From Liquidambar formosana (Eukaryota > Streptophyta > Magnoliopsida > Saxifragales > Altingiaceae): a stretch of 64,000 bases of DNA. The first letter of the stretch is position 1, and each line of letters starts with the position of its first letter. A program made the position numbers and the translations under genes. The notes beneath the pieces are model-generated. The model was not told where the DNA came from and made no database searches. It was given only the letters and a program-made list of their open reading frames with translations. The DNA is taken from NCBI GenBank assembly GCA_039720395.1, contig CM077833.1, positions 30,849,478 to 30,913,477 on the forward strand. The letters run 5' to 3'. Positions 28,801-42,400 of this stretch are shown here, piece after piece.

Positions 28801-31800
28801 AATTCAGCTAAGCACAATTATGTCAAGAATTGGAATCTAAACTTATTTTAAAGCATCTATAAAACAGATCAATATTTCTACGAATGTTCTCTCATATTAT
28901 GTTTTCCTCAATGAACATAAAAGGGATTTTGAGCCACTGGGATACAATGTGATTTTCTGGCTGCCTTGTTAGAAATGGAGTCATCAATTAAAAGAAAATT
29001 ATCTAATAGGGCTTTCTACATGCACATAATATTAAAACCATAATATATATATATATATATATATAGGATGACGATTAGGTAAGCACATGCTGATATAACT
29101 TATATCAACACCCGCATTGAAGGTTGTACCTCATGCATTAGTGGGTTATGAGATACATTGGGCCAATGCACAGGTACAACCCCCAATGCATGGTGCTGAT
29201 ATAACTTATATCAACACGTGTTGGCCTGATTAGGACTGTATATATATATATATGTATTGCAGGGTGAGTTTCATTTAAGTGCTGAGAACAAAAGTCTCAA
29301 GTCACAAGTCTAAGCCTCAGCCTCAGAAATCTGAATCCCACATTACCCACCTCCCACCTCTTTCTAAACCATTGACTTATTTGGAGCTGCCAAAAGAACT
29401 GTTATATCTACCATATTAGAGATCATAAAGAAGAGAGCCCCAAGAGCTTGCACAGAAAATCAAGAAATGCAGTAGAGGCAACCTCTTAAAATATGGTACT
29501 GCATTTCTTTTAAGCTAGCTTGTCTGAAAGAAAGCCTCAACCTTCTGAGGTCTTCAACCTAATGCCGAAAGTCAAAAGATAAACAATCGTGGGCCCACTT
29601 AACCATACTATCAAAAATACAAACAAGCATCCACTTAAATTTTTTTCTCAATGCATTGTTATGTGAGATTTCCCTCATGAACATATCATCTTTACACAAT
29701 ATAGACATCGAGGAAAGTAATTGTCATATAGCAGTTTGCCAGTTTGGAAAAGAAAGAAATAGGGGGAATTACAGATTAGTCTGGCTATGGGCAAAGAATT
29801 ACAGATCAATACAAATAATTACTAACTTCATAGTATATGACAACTAACTTAATTAATAATGAATAGTAACTATAATTTTTTTTCTCTAACCAGACCATCT
29901 GTAATTCCCCCAAAGAAATATACCCTGAGTGCGGAGAAAACAAGAGAAGGAACAGTGAATGGTAGACGTTTTGGTCCTCCAGTCATAATATGCTTCCTCA
30001 CGGTACATATAATCTGACAACCAGTAAATTCACAAAATTAATAATCAAATTATAAAAAGATTAAGCTCTGATAATTCAGAAACGGTGTAAAGAAATAATG
30101 AAGGCCATAAAAGGAAGATGAAAGAAGGGCACTGTTGCTAGACAGACAACCATAAAATTATATTCACATTAACATCAATGGCTCAGAAGCATCTGATAAT
30201 TCTGATTATCCTGGATTTAGACCAAAGAGATCCTTTACATAAAATTGATTGGTCATCAGGCACTAATTTTCTAGGCAAGCACCTGATATAAGTGTTTGTT
30301 TACATACTCAAAGCAACTCTTCCCTTACTCTATAAAACAAAGAATCTATGTGCATCAGTCATCAAGCAACATGGAGCCACATAACAAATGAGATTCATAC
30401 TAGATATTTGCCCAACCACTAGAAGGGCACCCTGCTAGAGAGCATATGCCAAAACCAGTATATGTGAAGACAGAAATGGTTTAAGATTTCCCCTAAAGCT
30501 CCCATGTTTTTGTTTTATGCATATGTTCCCTGCTGTTTTCATCACCCTATATTGTTTAGATACTTTGCACCAATGTCCAACAGTCCAACTATCTTCTATA
30601 CCCCAAATATAAGAATTCCAAGATAAAATTTGACCAAACACCCTCATCAATTGTTTACCTTTTCCAAAGCCTATATATGTGACCAATAACAAAATAAATT
30701 ACAAAGTAGCATATTAGCATAGGAAATATTAAATCTGTACAACTTAGGAGTGAAGGAGAGATGAAGAGAGTACAACTAAAACCCAAATTTTTTTATTGAG
30801 GTATTGGGGTATCAGACAGAAGGAGAAGGAAACAAAGAATTCACATAAGGGTAGAAACTCATTTCAATTCCACAAAACCTAAAATCCCAACTATTTAGGG
30901 TCACCTAAATGAATCTCTTTACCCATTCAACTCTGTCTAGGTCCATATCCTCACTTGAATCATAGGAAATCTGTATTTATTCACCACCCTGATTCTTTAC
31001 ACACAGGAAAATAACAAGAGAAGAAAATGGTATAACATATCGATTTGAAGAGATTCAAGTAACACTAGCAGCATAAGCAACATCAAACACGCAAAAAACC
31101 TTCAACACATCAATTACCTTCAACATTTCCTCTGGGTCATCATTATGAAGCATGTGTATAAGGCGAGCAACAGAATTTTGTTCTTCCTCAAAATCATCCT
31201 CATCAATCTGTTGGTAGAAAAAGTAAGAAACATGAAGAGAAGAGCCGATATATGTGTACCATGTGAAGCAAAAGGGGGGAAAAAATCTTCAGAAGTAGAT
31301 AAAAGCATAAGAAAAGACTATATAGAACACATGAGGATCTAATAAAGGAGTTAATAGCAGGCTGGTCAACTACATTAAAAAAAAAAAAAAAAATCTAAAT
31401 CAAAGCTTTTTAATTCCTCTATATAACAAGATGAATATGTTGATGGAAAAGGACTCTTAATATGCACCTCATCCACAGAAGTTCCATCCAAATCCCTAAT
31501 GAGCCCCTTTATTAATTCGAACAACGCCTCAACCTACAAATAGGATGCAGACCACATTTTATAATAGGAACACTAAAACAATGGATTGAACAGAGAAAAA
31601 CATACCTGATCAGCAGTAGAAATGCAAGTCCAGTTTTTCATAATGCTTTGAATAATAACCATTGCCATTACTTTATTTGTTCCATTATCAAGGTGGTCCA
31701 TGACACGGGGATAATTAGAAAGCGTCAGGGCTGTGACAATATCATTGTACTTCTCCAGTGGAGCACTCAGAAGTGCAACAACTTGTTTTGTGGCTTTACT

Positions 31801-33422
31801 GTCTTCAAGCTTTGCTTTACCAGAGAGTTTCTTAACACATGCCCCCTGCATAAAATTAACAGAAGCAATCATGATCAGAGTAAAAATTAACCTATGCAAT
31901 CCATATCAAATTGAGAGCTCCAAAGAAGACTTCCAATACTTTGCATGGATATGTCAAGCAGCAGGAATACTCAGTTACTATGCAATGGTAGGTCAAAAGC
32001 TATGGGGTGCCGAGATGTGCAATCTTTTTTTCAATCTCAAGCTTTTACAATCCAACATATCCACACCAACCCAACCCCAAGGCCTCAAATGTTTTCTCAT
32101 CCACAGCAGGGAAGAAAGAAATAGAGCAAGAATAAGCATTACTTAGGAACAGTGTACAGCCAAATGGACCATATCATGAATGTGGATTACCTTCTCATCC
32201 ACAGCAGGGAAGAAAGAAATAGAGCAAGAATAAGCATTACTTAGGAATAGTGTACAGCTAAATGGACCATATCATGAATGTGGATAACCATGCCCAACAA
32301 ATTCTGCACTCCACATCAACTTTGTGGCTCAAATATATAAGTCTTGAGAGAAAACATACCAGCACTTGATCCACATAATCAAGCCGATCAGGATGAACAC
32401 GGAGAGTAAATGTAAGAAGAGACACATACAAAGCTATGGCTCCAACAACAGGCATCTCAACCTGCGCTTCTATCACCTGCCAATGATTTATGATCGATCA
32501 ACTTTAATATTTCTAGAAAGAGATCCGCATGCCTAACTAAACAAATCAAAATTGAAAGCTACATATATAAAAGAATATGAAAAAAGTGAGATACTTTTGA
32601 TAACTTTAGAGGACATCTAAGACCCATACAAAAATTCATTTCAAACCTTCTCATAAGCAAAGAAATGTCCTATATACGAGAGGGATTTACCAGATGCAAC
32701 CATTTTCGAGACAAAAAAAGGGAGAATTCATTTTGATGAATATGAAAGTTTTCTGAGTACCTACAACACTCCTAGATTTTTTCATTAATAAGCATGTGAC
32801 TGCAGGAATGCAGACTCACCTGGAGGTGCTCAAGTAAATATAAAAGGCAATGTAATCCAAAACACATGTCTGTCTTTGTATTTAACAAATATCTGTGTAC
32901 ACACACACATATAAAGTAGACTATGATCTTCAACCAGTCTTATAATCAATGCTACGAGAGTCACATATAATATTTGTCATAATAGTTTTCATATAGTTTA
33001 ACAAACCCACACTGTTGCATCCCAATCAATCACAGCAAATGCAGCACTTTTTTTTTGTTTTGTTTTTTTTTGGGGGGGGGGGGGGGGTGTTAGAGGAAGG
33101 AAATCAAATTATCTTAAAGCAGTTGAGGGGGAAAAAACCTCTCAGAACCCCCATTATATTTCTACCCACATTCTTAAGCAGCCTAAGGAACCACTTTTAA
33201 CAACCTTCAAAACCATTACCCATGTCAGCTACACATCCGCAACTCTATTCGTTGGCATGTATATATGCCACCAATATATATGGCAATATATATATATATA
33301 TATATATAGATAAGCTTTTTGAACCATCAATAGAAGCACCAGCTTGAGCTTCTTAACGCTTATCTTGAAGGCCAATGGATCAAATAGCTCCAAAGAGTAC
33401 AAATTGACTAATCTGGTCATAA

Positions 33423-33453
<31 letters not shown>

Positions 33454-36400
33454 CTTCATCAAAAAAATATATTTTATTTTTTATTTTTCTTATTTACTTA
33501 TTTATTTTCTGGCTAAGGGGGAAAGGAGGTAAGTTACTGGTGCCATTTAGGTTGCCAATAAATGCATGAATTTAGATATTAACTTATTTAGAAAGACAAG
33601 GTGATTATTATATTTCTGGAGAAGCCTATGGTCAGCTAGACTGGATAGTTGGATTTTGTACACTGTACAGTAGAGAAAAGGGGCTTCGACATTGAAGAAA
33701 TATTGTGGTTAGCTATGGTGCCTGGACTAATGATTTAATAGACTTGGGGAATTCCTTAAGGATTTCAAAGAGATCTTCCAAAACTGCGATGATCCACCTC
33801 ATAAACTTAAAAAATTTAAACCAAAGGGAGGATAGGCAATCTATTTAGCTAAGCTACCCTTTTAGGTGGTAGAGCAAAGGTAGGATGGTAGCACGCTCTA
33901 ACTGTCAACAATTTATTAAGATTTTTTTCTTTTTGGCAGAGGGAGGAGGAAGAGAGAAAGAAATAGAGATGAAAGAGAACCCTAGTACATTACAAAAACT
34001 GATACTTCTGTTCAACAAACTGGTGAAAGCACACATATTTAATCTGTATGTCATGTTATATATCCAAATGGAGGCTGGTAAGATAAATATTGGGGAACAA
34101 AAAGAACAAAGAAAAAGCAGAAGTTCACTTAAAAAAAATGGAAAGAAAGAGGACAATGAACAGTTACCTTCCCAATAGCACTGCTCAGTTTAGCAAAAGC
34201 TTCTACTTGAAGAAACTCAGGTAATACCTGCAAACAAAACCATAATCAACAACATATGAAAGCAAGACCCATAAAGTAGAACTCAAATAACTCACTTCTG
34301 CACTTGAAGCAGCATAATTTGACAATCTCTCCATTAGTTGAGATAACACTGTCTTGATGTCAACTGTTGGCTGCGAATCAGGAAGATGTCAACAAAAGAG
34401 AAAGTGTCAATAGGCTACCTTTATTGAGCTAATTATTGCCAAAATTATGCTAAATCTTTAACATTACAAGGTTTCTATGATCAACATTCCTAAACTATGT
34501 GTTCTTTGAAAAAAAATTATGACCATAAAATATTCTCATCTAGTGTTGTATCTTCATAATTCAAGAAGGAAAAAAAAATTAACGACACAACTTACAAATA
34601 CTGATTTGATAAACCATTTTGCATGATAATCATTTTCCTACCAACTTAACAACTAATGATTTGTATCTGTATTGATTAGAGAATAGAGAAGACATCATTT
34701 ATTTCAAGTAAAAAAAAAATACAAATCCATGATTAGCAATTCCAATAAAGACATCATGACTCAGAAAGTCAGAAACATTCAGAAAGTTTTAGGTCTCAGC
34801 ATAACAGTTCTACTCCTATGAGGGAAAAAAAAGGGAAGAACAAAAACTCCAAATAATAAAAGGAACTTCCATAAACTCCAGACTACACGTTATATTGGTA
34901 TTAGGGTTCAAAAAATCAGGTCCTGTTTGGTAAATGTTTTAAACCAAAAAAAATCATAATCTCCAAAGAAGAGAATAATTCCAAGATAAAGTCACGTCAT
35001 CCACCTGAAGCTGGGGGCAGGCACCTAGTAATGTCTCAAGTGTCTGCAAGTGGTACTCATCTGGAAAGACCTGAATTATGCAATCCATCACATAGTATTG
35101 GGCAAGCTCATCCTTACAATTAACAACCTGTCAAAGCCAATTTGAATGCAGATTCCAAAAATGATTAGATTGCATCTAGTGTTACCATAGGCTTCAAAAT
35201 CGGGAACAAAAACAAAAGAGTTGTTGAGAAAAGAAGCAAATTAGACCTGCTCTAACACTCTGGGAAGTACAGTGTCTTTGTACATTTCAAGGTCAACACC
35301 CTCAATCTGACTGAGAACATGGAGATTCTTCCCAACCTAATAAGAAAATTTAGAGGGAGAGACGCATAACTCCTCTATAGAAGCGTAAACACGTTATTAT
35401 ATCACTACTGATATTAACCAGCTTCAGATTATGATATTACAAGATCACGGAGCTCGCTCCTTTCCTTTTCCTGCTTCTCTCTTGCATGGACAGGTCCCTG
35501 CAGACCAGAAAGCCCGATTGGCCTCAACTCAGGATCACCAAAGAGTATGAATGATTCACAAGCAACATAACACCTGCATGGCCAAAAATCATGCCCTCAC
35601 AATTCATTTTTACCTCTATGGCATGCAAGTAATGTGGCGCCATGCATGTCAAAACACGAGAGCCAGATAATAGTTCACATTTGGTCCAACTAACCTGATG
35701 CTGCAAGCGAACCCAAAGTTTATTCATCTCGGTGAAGTTTTGCAATACAAATTCCACAGCATCCATGGCAGTGTCAGCATCTCTGTGGGAATACAATGCA
35801 AGTTAAATTAAGAAGCTGATCATTGATCATTTCCAATTCCAATTCCAATTGTTAACAACATTACATAATGAATTCAAATGAATTCTCGAAACATCATGTA
35901 TGGAAAAGCTATTACGATTAAAAAGAAAAAAATTCCCCATTCTTGGAACCTAAAGTCTCTAACTTTTATTACAATGAAGCTTGGTCTCAAAGGACTAAGC
36001 TGTTCACAATAAACCAATAACTAGCATTACAAGAGGCATTGCTACAACCAAATCTCATAAATTGAGGTCTGTAGCAATCCCTTTATTTCCTTTTGCAAAT
36101 GCCAAGCAGCCACAATCCACTAATCATCAGCCAAATGATACTGTCTTTGTATTCCTAGGACCTCAAACAAGAGCCAAGAGCTCAATACAGCTAGAATCAA
36201 TGATTTGGTATGAAGGCACCAATGAATTTACCACTAGTCAGAATATAAGCTGCCAATCCTAGAAGAGACGGGATCCCAACAGAGCACCCAAAGAATTTAT
36301 ATAGATTTTGACAACTTGCTTAAATAAGGTACATCCAAGTAGGTGCAAGTTGTGGAAAAATAAGATAATGAGGAAAGAACCCAAAAAATAGTTGGTCACT

Positions 36401-38392
36401 GAATCATCCACTAATGCTCACAAATATACAGCAGAACAAAAACCAAAGTTTTAAATATGAATATCAATGAATGTCTGAAGAACCCAAAGAACGTATTATC
36501 AAGAGGTGTGTTAATGTGGGCATCGATGTCAAAAAAACTAATAATAAGTAACAAAATTTATAGAGCTTCCAGGAAACATCAAATTAAGAAATCAGAGGTC
36601 GTAATAATGCCAAAAAAGGAAGGGGGGAAAAAAATAAAAAAGAGCCCCCATACATTAGAAAAATGGCATAATCCTTAGACAGAGTTGCTGACTGACAAGC
36701 AACGCCAAATACTAAACTGAGAGAGAGAGAGGAAAAGGAAAGAATGATAACTAAGCGAACTCCTTACCCTTCATACTCAGAACCGATATCTGGTAACTTA
36801 TCCCTACTGATTTGAGCAAGGTAACTTCTTAAAAAAAGCCCACGAATAGGATGTTGAACACCACGACACATTTCCACAAGGTCTTTAAGGACATCCTTAG
36901 CGGGAGCCTCCTTTGACTTGATGTAGACAGATCCTACTGTACATAGGAGATACCTGATAAATCAACAACAGGAACTTCATATGCTCTGTTGCAGGACAAG
37001 TAATGAATGTGCATCTCAATAGGCTAAAAATTCAGTTGGATATGTGCACATACAAAGACAGATATGAGAGCTCTTTTCACATAATAAAATGACTCACCCA
37101 TTACACAAAAGTCAAAATGCATGACTCATTGGCACTAGGGATCTTTAATACCTAAATAAGTAAATATATGTACATACAAATATACAGAGTATATAACGAA
37201 AACACTCACTAAAGCATCTCAAGTATAATATATATGCAGGGTAAACATTCTCATCCTATTGCGATTCAAATTCATCTTATATAGCTCACCGATGATGATT
37301 TTTTTTAATTTGTGGTGGTGGTGGGTGTTTGTATGTTCTCTGTGTGTGTGTGGGGGGGGGGGGGGGGTGACATAAGGCAATGAAGAAAGATGCAAAGACG
37401 TGATTGTCTGAAACCTGACTATAATTGATGACCTAATATAGCAACATAGGAATTCTAGACTGAACTGACAGGGATAATTTATAGATATAATATTTCAAAA
37501 TAAATAAATCTTGCATTTGTTGACCTGAAGGAATCCACGGCATTGCATTCAAATTTTATGCGTTTAGTGTGGTTTAGCAGACCAACTGATATATAATTCA
37601 ATGAAAATCTCTGGATGCATTACTTGCAGATAATTCAATCGAATTTGCATGAATCCCATACAATAATGAACTTATCGAAAAAAATAATATTTGAATGATA
37701 AAATTGGAGAACATCTTGATTCTTTCTCACTTACAGTCTAGGCAATATATTTCCAGCATGTTGAACAAGCTCATATAAATCAACGATGGAACAACCGTGC
37801 TTGCTTTCATCCTTGAAGAACATCTCCAGCTTCCTCAATTCATCAAATGCTCGCATATCTAATACATCAAACAAATAAAAATACAAATCAAATTCAAATG
37901 AAGTCCATGAAAGCGAAATCAACATAACAACAAAAAGAGCGATGAATACATAAGAAAGCTATTACAGAGTTCGTAGTATTTGTGAGGGGAAAGTCTTGAA
38001 GTTCGAAGCTCCGATAGCAACTGAGCTGAGTATTTGAGAGCTTCTCTGAGATTGTTCGAGTCCTGAGACGAATCGAAAATGACAGAATTAGGGTTTCTGT
38101 CAAAATATCACTTTCCATTTGGTTGCCGAGAAAAAGAAAATCCTACGAAAAGGAAATAAATCTAGTTGGAATCTCGCAAGATGCAACAGGTTGGGATCGA
38201 ATTGGCAAGTTTTCTTTTCTTTCCCTGCAGTTTTCTAAGCAACCAAATGGAACATTAGGGAACATTAGGGTTTCGACTAGGAATCAATGATATGATTACC
38301 AAAGCGCGATGCATGTAATAGGCGTTGTGTTGAATGCCTGCGATGCCTTCTGCTAGCCATTTGTCTTCGTCGTCTGCTCCGTACGATACCAT
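25831..38392 (-). CDS. VPS35: retromer subunit VPS35
   Basis: Large cargo-recognition subunit of the retromer core (VPS26-VPS29-VPS35), which recycles vacuolar sorting receptors and PIN proteins from endosomes. Twenty-two exons, 5' to 3': 38300-38392, 37966-38062, 37735-37858, 36768-36953, 35695-35782, 35441-35497, 35247-35336, 35005-35127, 34296-34370, 34168-34227, 32360-32476, 31606-31845, 31468-31533, 31118-31207, 29924-30013, 27948-28037, 27361-27429, 26998-27078, 26743-26850, 26553-26656, 26141-26254, 25831-26041. All GT-AG junctions are in phase, giving 790 residues, matching plant VPS35 (about 790). Recognisable stretches: [20 protein letters not shown] at the start, [20 protein letters not shown] (the conserved PRLYL region precedes it), [19 protein letters not shown], and [19 protein letters not shown] near the end. 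Several introns carry MITEs and duplications, but no exon is affected. Confidence 0.97.
29041..29253. mobile_element. palindromic MITE inside TA microsatellite (copy 2)
   Basis: A core of about 172 bp (29066-29237) flanked by TA runs, in VPS35 intron 15. It shares GCTGATATAACTTATATCAA, GTACAACCCCCAATGCAT and the overall palindrome with the copy at 568-801. It lies in an intron and leaves the coding sequence intact. Confidence 0.85.
29762..29911. mobile_element. 150-bp MITE, Mutator-like, with 9-bp TSD (copy 2)
   Basis: Ends GGGGGAATTACAGATTAGTC and GACCATCTGTAATTCCCCC form terminal inverted repeats. It is flanked by a perfect 9-bp direct repeat AAAGAAATA (29753-29761 and 29912-29920). A 9-bp duplication is the hallmark of Mutator-like elements. 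It sits in VPS35 intron 15, about 12 bp from the exon at 29924-30013, close to that exon's donor site. Confidence 0.92.
32094..32289. repeat. 98-bp tandem duplication in a VPS35 intron
   Basis: The unit TTCTCATCCACAGCAGGGAA... runs 32094-32191 and repeats at 32192-32289 with only a few substitutions. It lies within the intron 31846-32359, about 70 bp from the donor at 32359. Low divergence means a recent event. Confidence 0.93.
33072..33087. repeat. 16-bp G homopolymer in a VPS35 intron
   Basis: A T-rich tract runs directly into sixteen consecutive G in the intron 32477-34167. Long G tracts are rare in this AT-rich sequence. Two others lie at 37352 and 38500, all within or beside VPS35. Confidence 0.9.
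37352..37367. repeat. TG microsatellite ending in 16-bp G homopolymer
   Basis: A GGTGGTGGGTG stretch and TGTGTGTG precede sixteen G in the VPS35 intron 36954-37734. Confidence 0.9.
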
Positions 38393-38499
38393 TCTTTCTC
38401 TCTGTAAACCGGAGAGGAACGCTGAAACGGTAAACACTCGAAAACCGTCCCGGGACAACTGAACTGGGTCTTCTTTGCTTCTTTTGTTTTTTGGTGGGC

Positions 38500-38523
38500 G
38501 GGGGGGGGGGGGGGGGGGGGGGG
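38500..38523. repeat. 24-bp G homopolymer upstream of VPS35
   Basis: Twenty-four consecutive G on the plus strand (C on the coding strand) begin about 107 bp upstream of the VPS35 start codon, in its leader or promoter. Length at such a tract is unreliable in any assembly. Confidence 0.9.
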
Positions 38524-39411
38524 ATGAGTGGGCCTCCTTTGCATGACGCATAGTCACATGCTATAGAAAAATAAAAATTCAATTAAAAGCGGCAGTATCA
38601 ATAACAATTTTTGAAAAATTAAAGATATGCATTCAAAGCGTTATTGATAATAGCGCTCTTAAAAACATGCCATAGGTAATAGCACGTTGATTAACACCGC
38701 TTTTAAAAGCGCTAGTGCTGAAAGCTCTTTCAACATAAGAAAAAATTTGATTAAGAAAATGAAAATTTGTGCTCATGGGCTCCCAAACGCAAGTTTGGCT
38801 TGAAGCTAGGTCGGTGATGCTTCTCTACGAACCATTCTTGTGTTTAATGATATTTTTAAGATAGGTCAGCGCACGTGGGACGTACACGTACTCAAGAGAT
38901 TAGTTAGGGTTAAAGCCTTAGATGCCCTTGTTGTTAAATAATAATATAATAATAATAATAATTCAATGTGGAGCTAAGTTTTTTTAAGATACATATAGTG
39001 GATTTAGTAGAACCCATTATTAATAATATTTTGCTGATGATGAAGTTAATTTTATGAAGAATGTATGGAAGGATGCATGATTGAGGTGAGGATTTCCATT
39101 CAAATAGACTAATGGCATAACAACTCTCCTTTAAAATAAATGAATGAACAATTAAATTTATTTACCAATGGGTATTTTTTGTGTACATGGACGAAATTCA
39201 TTGCATTGAATCCAACAAAAGACCTTCACTCAACCTCGCTGCACTCAGACCAAGCATGAACTTATTCACTGCCACTGGCCGGGGAGCCTACATACGCTGA
39301 CCACCTCGTTTAGTGCAACTCAACTCTGCCTATTTCAAGCTTAGTGTCTTCACAGTCCACACAATGGACCAGCTCACCAGCAAAGAGGTAAAAAATGCCG
39401 GGGATTCTAAC
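38524..39411. other. intergenic between the USP-kinase 3' end and VPS35
   Basis: No gene is seen. Contains an imperfect inverted motif around 38630-38720 (TTAAAAACA...TTTAAAAGCGCTA) and an ATA-rich stretch near 38938-38960. It should hold the VPS35 promoter and the kinase 3' UTR. Confidence 0.45.
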
Positions 39412-42400
39412 TTAGTGTGACGATGATAGGCTGTGCCGTCCTTTCAAGTAATCCTCCAGTGAACAACGTTTGTTTGGTTTTGTAGCACTAATTGATGCAG
39501 TATCACCATCCGAATCAAGCAATGCAAAATCCAAACATGGCTTGAAACCAAATTCAGGATAAAGCTCATCGTCCTCCTCGTTGCCTGACTTCTTGGAAGC
39601 ATTATCATGGGACTTTACCATTTCCTCCGCATCATTCTCCCCCCTCAATAGCTCTAGAATCTGTATTATGGGACGATAAAAGGGAAAGTCCACCTTGTTA
39701 GCTCTAGAATCTGTATTATAGGAATGATTAAAAAAAAAAACATGGAATGGGGTTGTATCTAGTGTTGCTAGAATGGTTCAAGATCACAGACGTTTGTGAG
39801 GCTTCAATAGTCACCAAATTTACATTGTTTAAAAAAAAAATTATATCATTCAAGTGAGAAAGAGACTCTAATAGTGATAACTATGAATGAGGGTCAGATT
39901 TTTATTACCTCGCTTGCATTTGGACGAAGTCGAGCTGACTGATTAATGCACAGGCTTGCCACTAGAACCATTCGATGCATTTGAACAATGTCAAAGTCCC
40001 CGTTCAACTTCGGATCCAATAATGCTTTTAGGTCCCCGGAATCTATTAATTGTTTTGCCTGGATTGAATATAGTTTGGTTATGCATCAAGGGAGCCTAAG
40101 TGGAAAGATTTTAATAAAACCACAAATTAAAATGCAGAAAAATGACTGTGTGAAGAAGCCAAAAGTAAGACTTCCTAGTTCTTACCCACTTGACCAAGCT
40201 TTCTTGTCCTTTCAAAGTCTGAGTACCAATTGGCCCTTTTCCTGATAAGAGCTCAAGAAGAACCACGCCGAAGGAGTACACATCAATTTTGTCACTGACC
40301 CTCCCATGCATGAAATATTCGGGAGCAATATACCCGAAAGTTCCTACCACATCGCCGTGTTCCATATAAGTTGAATCTGTGGGTCCCCATATGGCAAGCC
40401 CAAAATCGGATAACTGTAGTGTAAAAAGGAAAATTGCATAGGCACCATAAATCTCCGAAACTTTGAGCTTGTAAACATAAATGAAATCAAGTACTGAGGA
40501 TTAAAACCTAAATAAACTTTAATGACTCAGATTTAATAGTGCATTTCTATGATATCTTCTATTGGTACTTTGAAAAAATTCACCGCTCGAATATTTCTGA
40601 AAGAAAGAAAGTCATTTCAAAGATTGGAAGAAAATTTTTCACTTAAAATGGTATGCTAATTCAAGGGGGTTTGGTGGTGGTGGGGTGAGGAGGGGTTGGA
40701 ATCTTAACTAATCATGACATATGATTCAGATGGCCGGCATAAGTCATTTTTCCTTTTTAAAGTTGCTCTTTTGACACAACAATCTGTTAAAAGTAGTACC
40801 TGTGGCTGAAACTCATTTGAGAGAAGAATGTTTGAAGATTTTACGTCTCTGTGAATAATGGGCCGCACACATTTATTGTGCAGGTAATCCAGAGCCTCAG
40901 CAACCACAACAGCCACTTTGAACCTCGTGTCCCATGGCAATACACGATTCTCTTTATAACCTGCCTTCCAGACCAAGTTCGATTTAAATAAATATAATGT
41001 CTGATGAAACTTTTGAAAAGAAGAAAACCCTGCAAGTCACAAAGAATTACCATGTAGGTTTTCCTCTAAACTCCCTTTGGGCAAGAAGTCATAGACCGAG
41101 ATGAGGTAGTCATCTCCTATGCATACACCAATGAGAGGTGTGATGTGTTTGTGCTTTAACGAAGAGATGATATCAATTTCTGAAGCGAAGTCATTCCATG
41201 CTTCCTTGTATGACTTTAAAATCTTTACTGCCACTGGCTTGCCACTAGGAAGATACCCCTTGTATACACTGCTGCACCCGCCCTCTCCTATCAGGTTTTC
41301 TGTAAGAAAAATCAAACAATTAGGAGGAAAAGAACAGAACTATGTCAAAGAAATCAAAACAATTTTCACTGTAACCAGCGAAACTTTGTACAGAAGTAAA
41401 TGCCTATAAATGATCGAACCTGAGGAGAATTGAGAAGTCGCATTCTTCAGCTCCTCATAGCTGAACCACCTGCAACCAGAAGATTTTGTTTTAAGAAGAA
41501 GCTCCAACTCCTTGGTTAGCATTCCTGATACTGGTAAAAAATTCTTGTCACTGTTATCCCCAGAATAACTAATCTCCCCTTCGACTGGATTTTCTATAGT
41601 ATTGGAACGCAAACTAAACTGGGTTTGTGGAGTTACTGATGTTGATCGATTAGGTAGGCTTATTGCCCATTGAACCACAGACGTTTCTCTTGCTTCAGAT
41701 TCTCTTAGAGGCATTAGAGTTGTAGAAGCTGCTATTTGAAGAAGGGGCCAGCCGAGCGCGGATAGTGGCAACTCTTTTATAGAAGAAGAAATTGAACTCG
41801 AAAAAACTTCCTCCTTATATTCACAAACAAGGCCTAAATTCTCATCCTTTGGGTTCTTGCTGCCTTCTACTGACGTATCTTCCAAGTTCTGAATTGCTAG
41901 GGAGCTAGCTCCTTCAGTCCCCCGCTTCTGAAGCATAGAATTGTCAATCTCTCTATCGAAAGAATTTTCTCTCTTTGTGCTTGGACCAAATTCAATCCGA
42001 TTTTGAAGAATTACACTGGTAGATTGATCAGGCAGGCTATTTACCCGTTGAACCAGAGACTTATCTCTTACTTCATATTTGCTCAAAGCTTCCCGCCTCG
42101 CAGGAGCAGTTATTCGAAGAAGGGGCCAACCGAGAGTTGATTCTGGCACCTCTCTTAGGAGAAGAGATAGTGAACTTAAAGGAACTTCCTCTTCATAATC
42201 ATGATCAAGGCTAAAATCGCCATCCTTCGAGCCTCCACTACCATCTCTTGATGCATCTCCTTCAGAGGGTGGAACTGCAGGGGAACTAGTTTTTTCTATG
42301 ACCTCTGCCTCTTCATCTGTCAAACTACTATGGTTTCCATCGAGGTAAAAGATTGGCTGTGATTCTAATTTAAAACCTGCAAATTTATTGATAAAATTAG

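Noticed and set aside
38255..38582. Proline-rich ORFs at the VPS35 start
   Set aside because: The proline runs come from the G homopolymer at 38500-38523. The homologous VPS35 start is the ATG at 38392.
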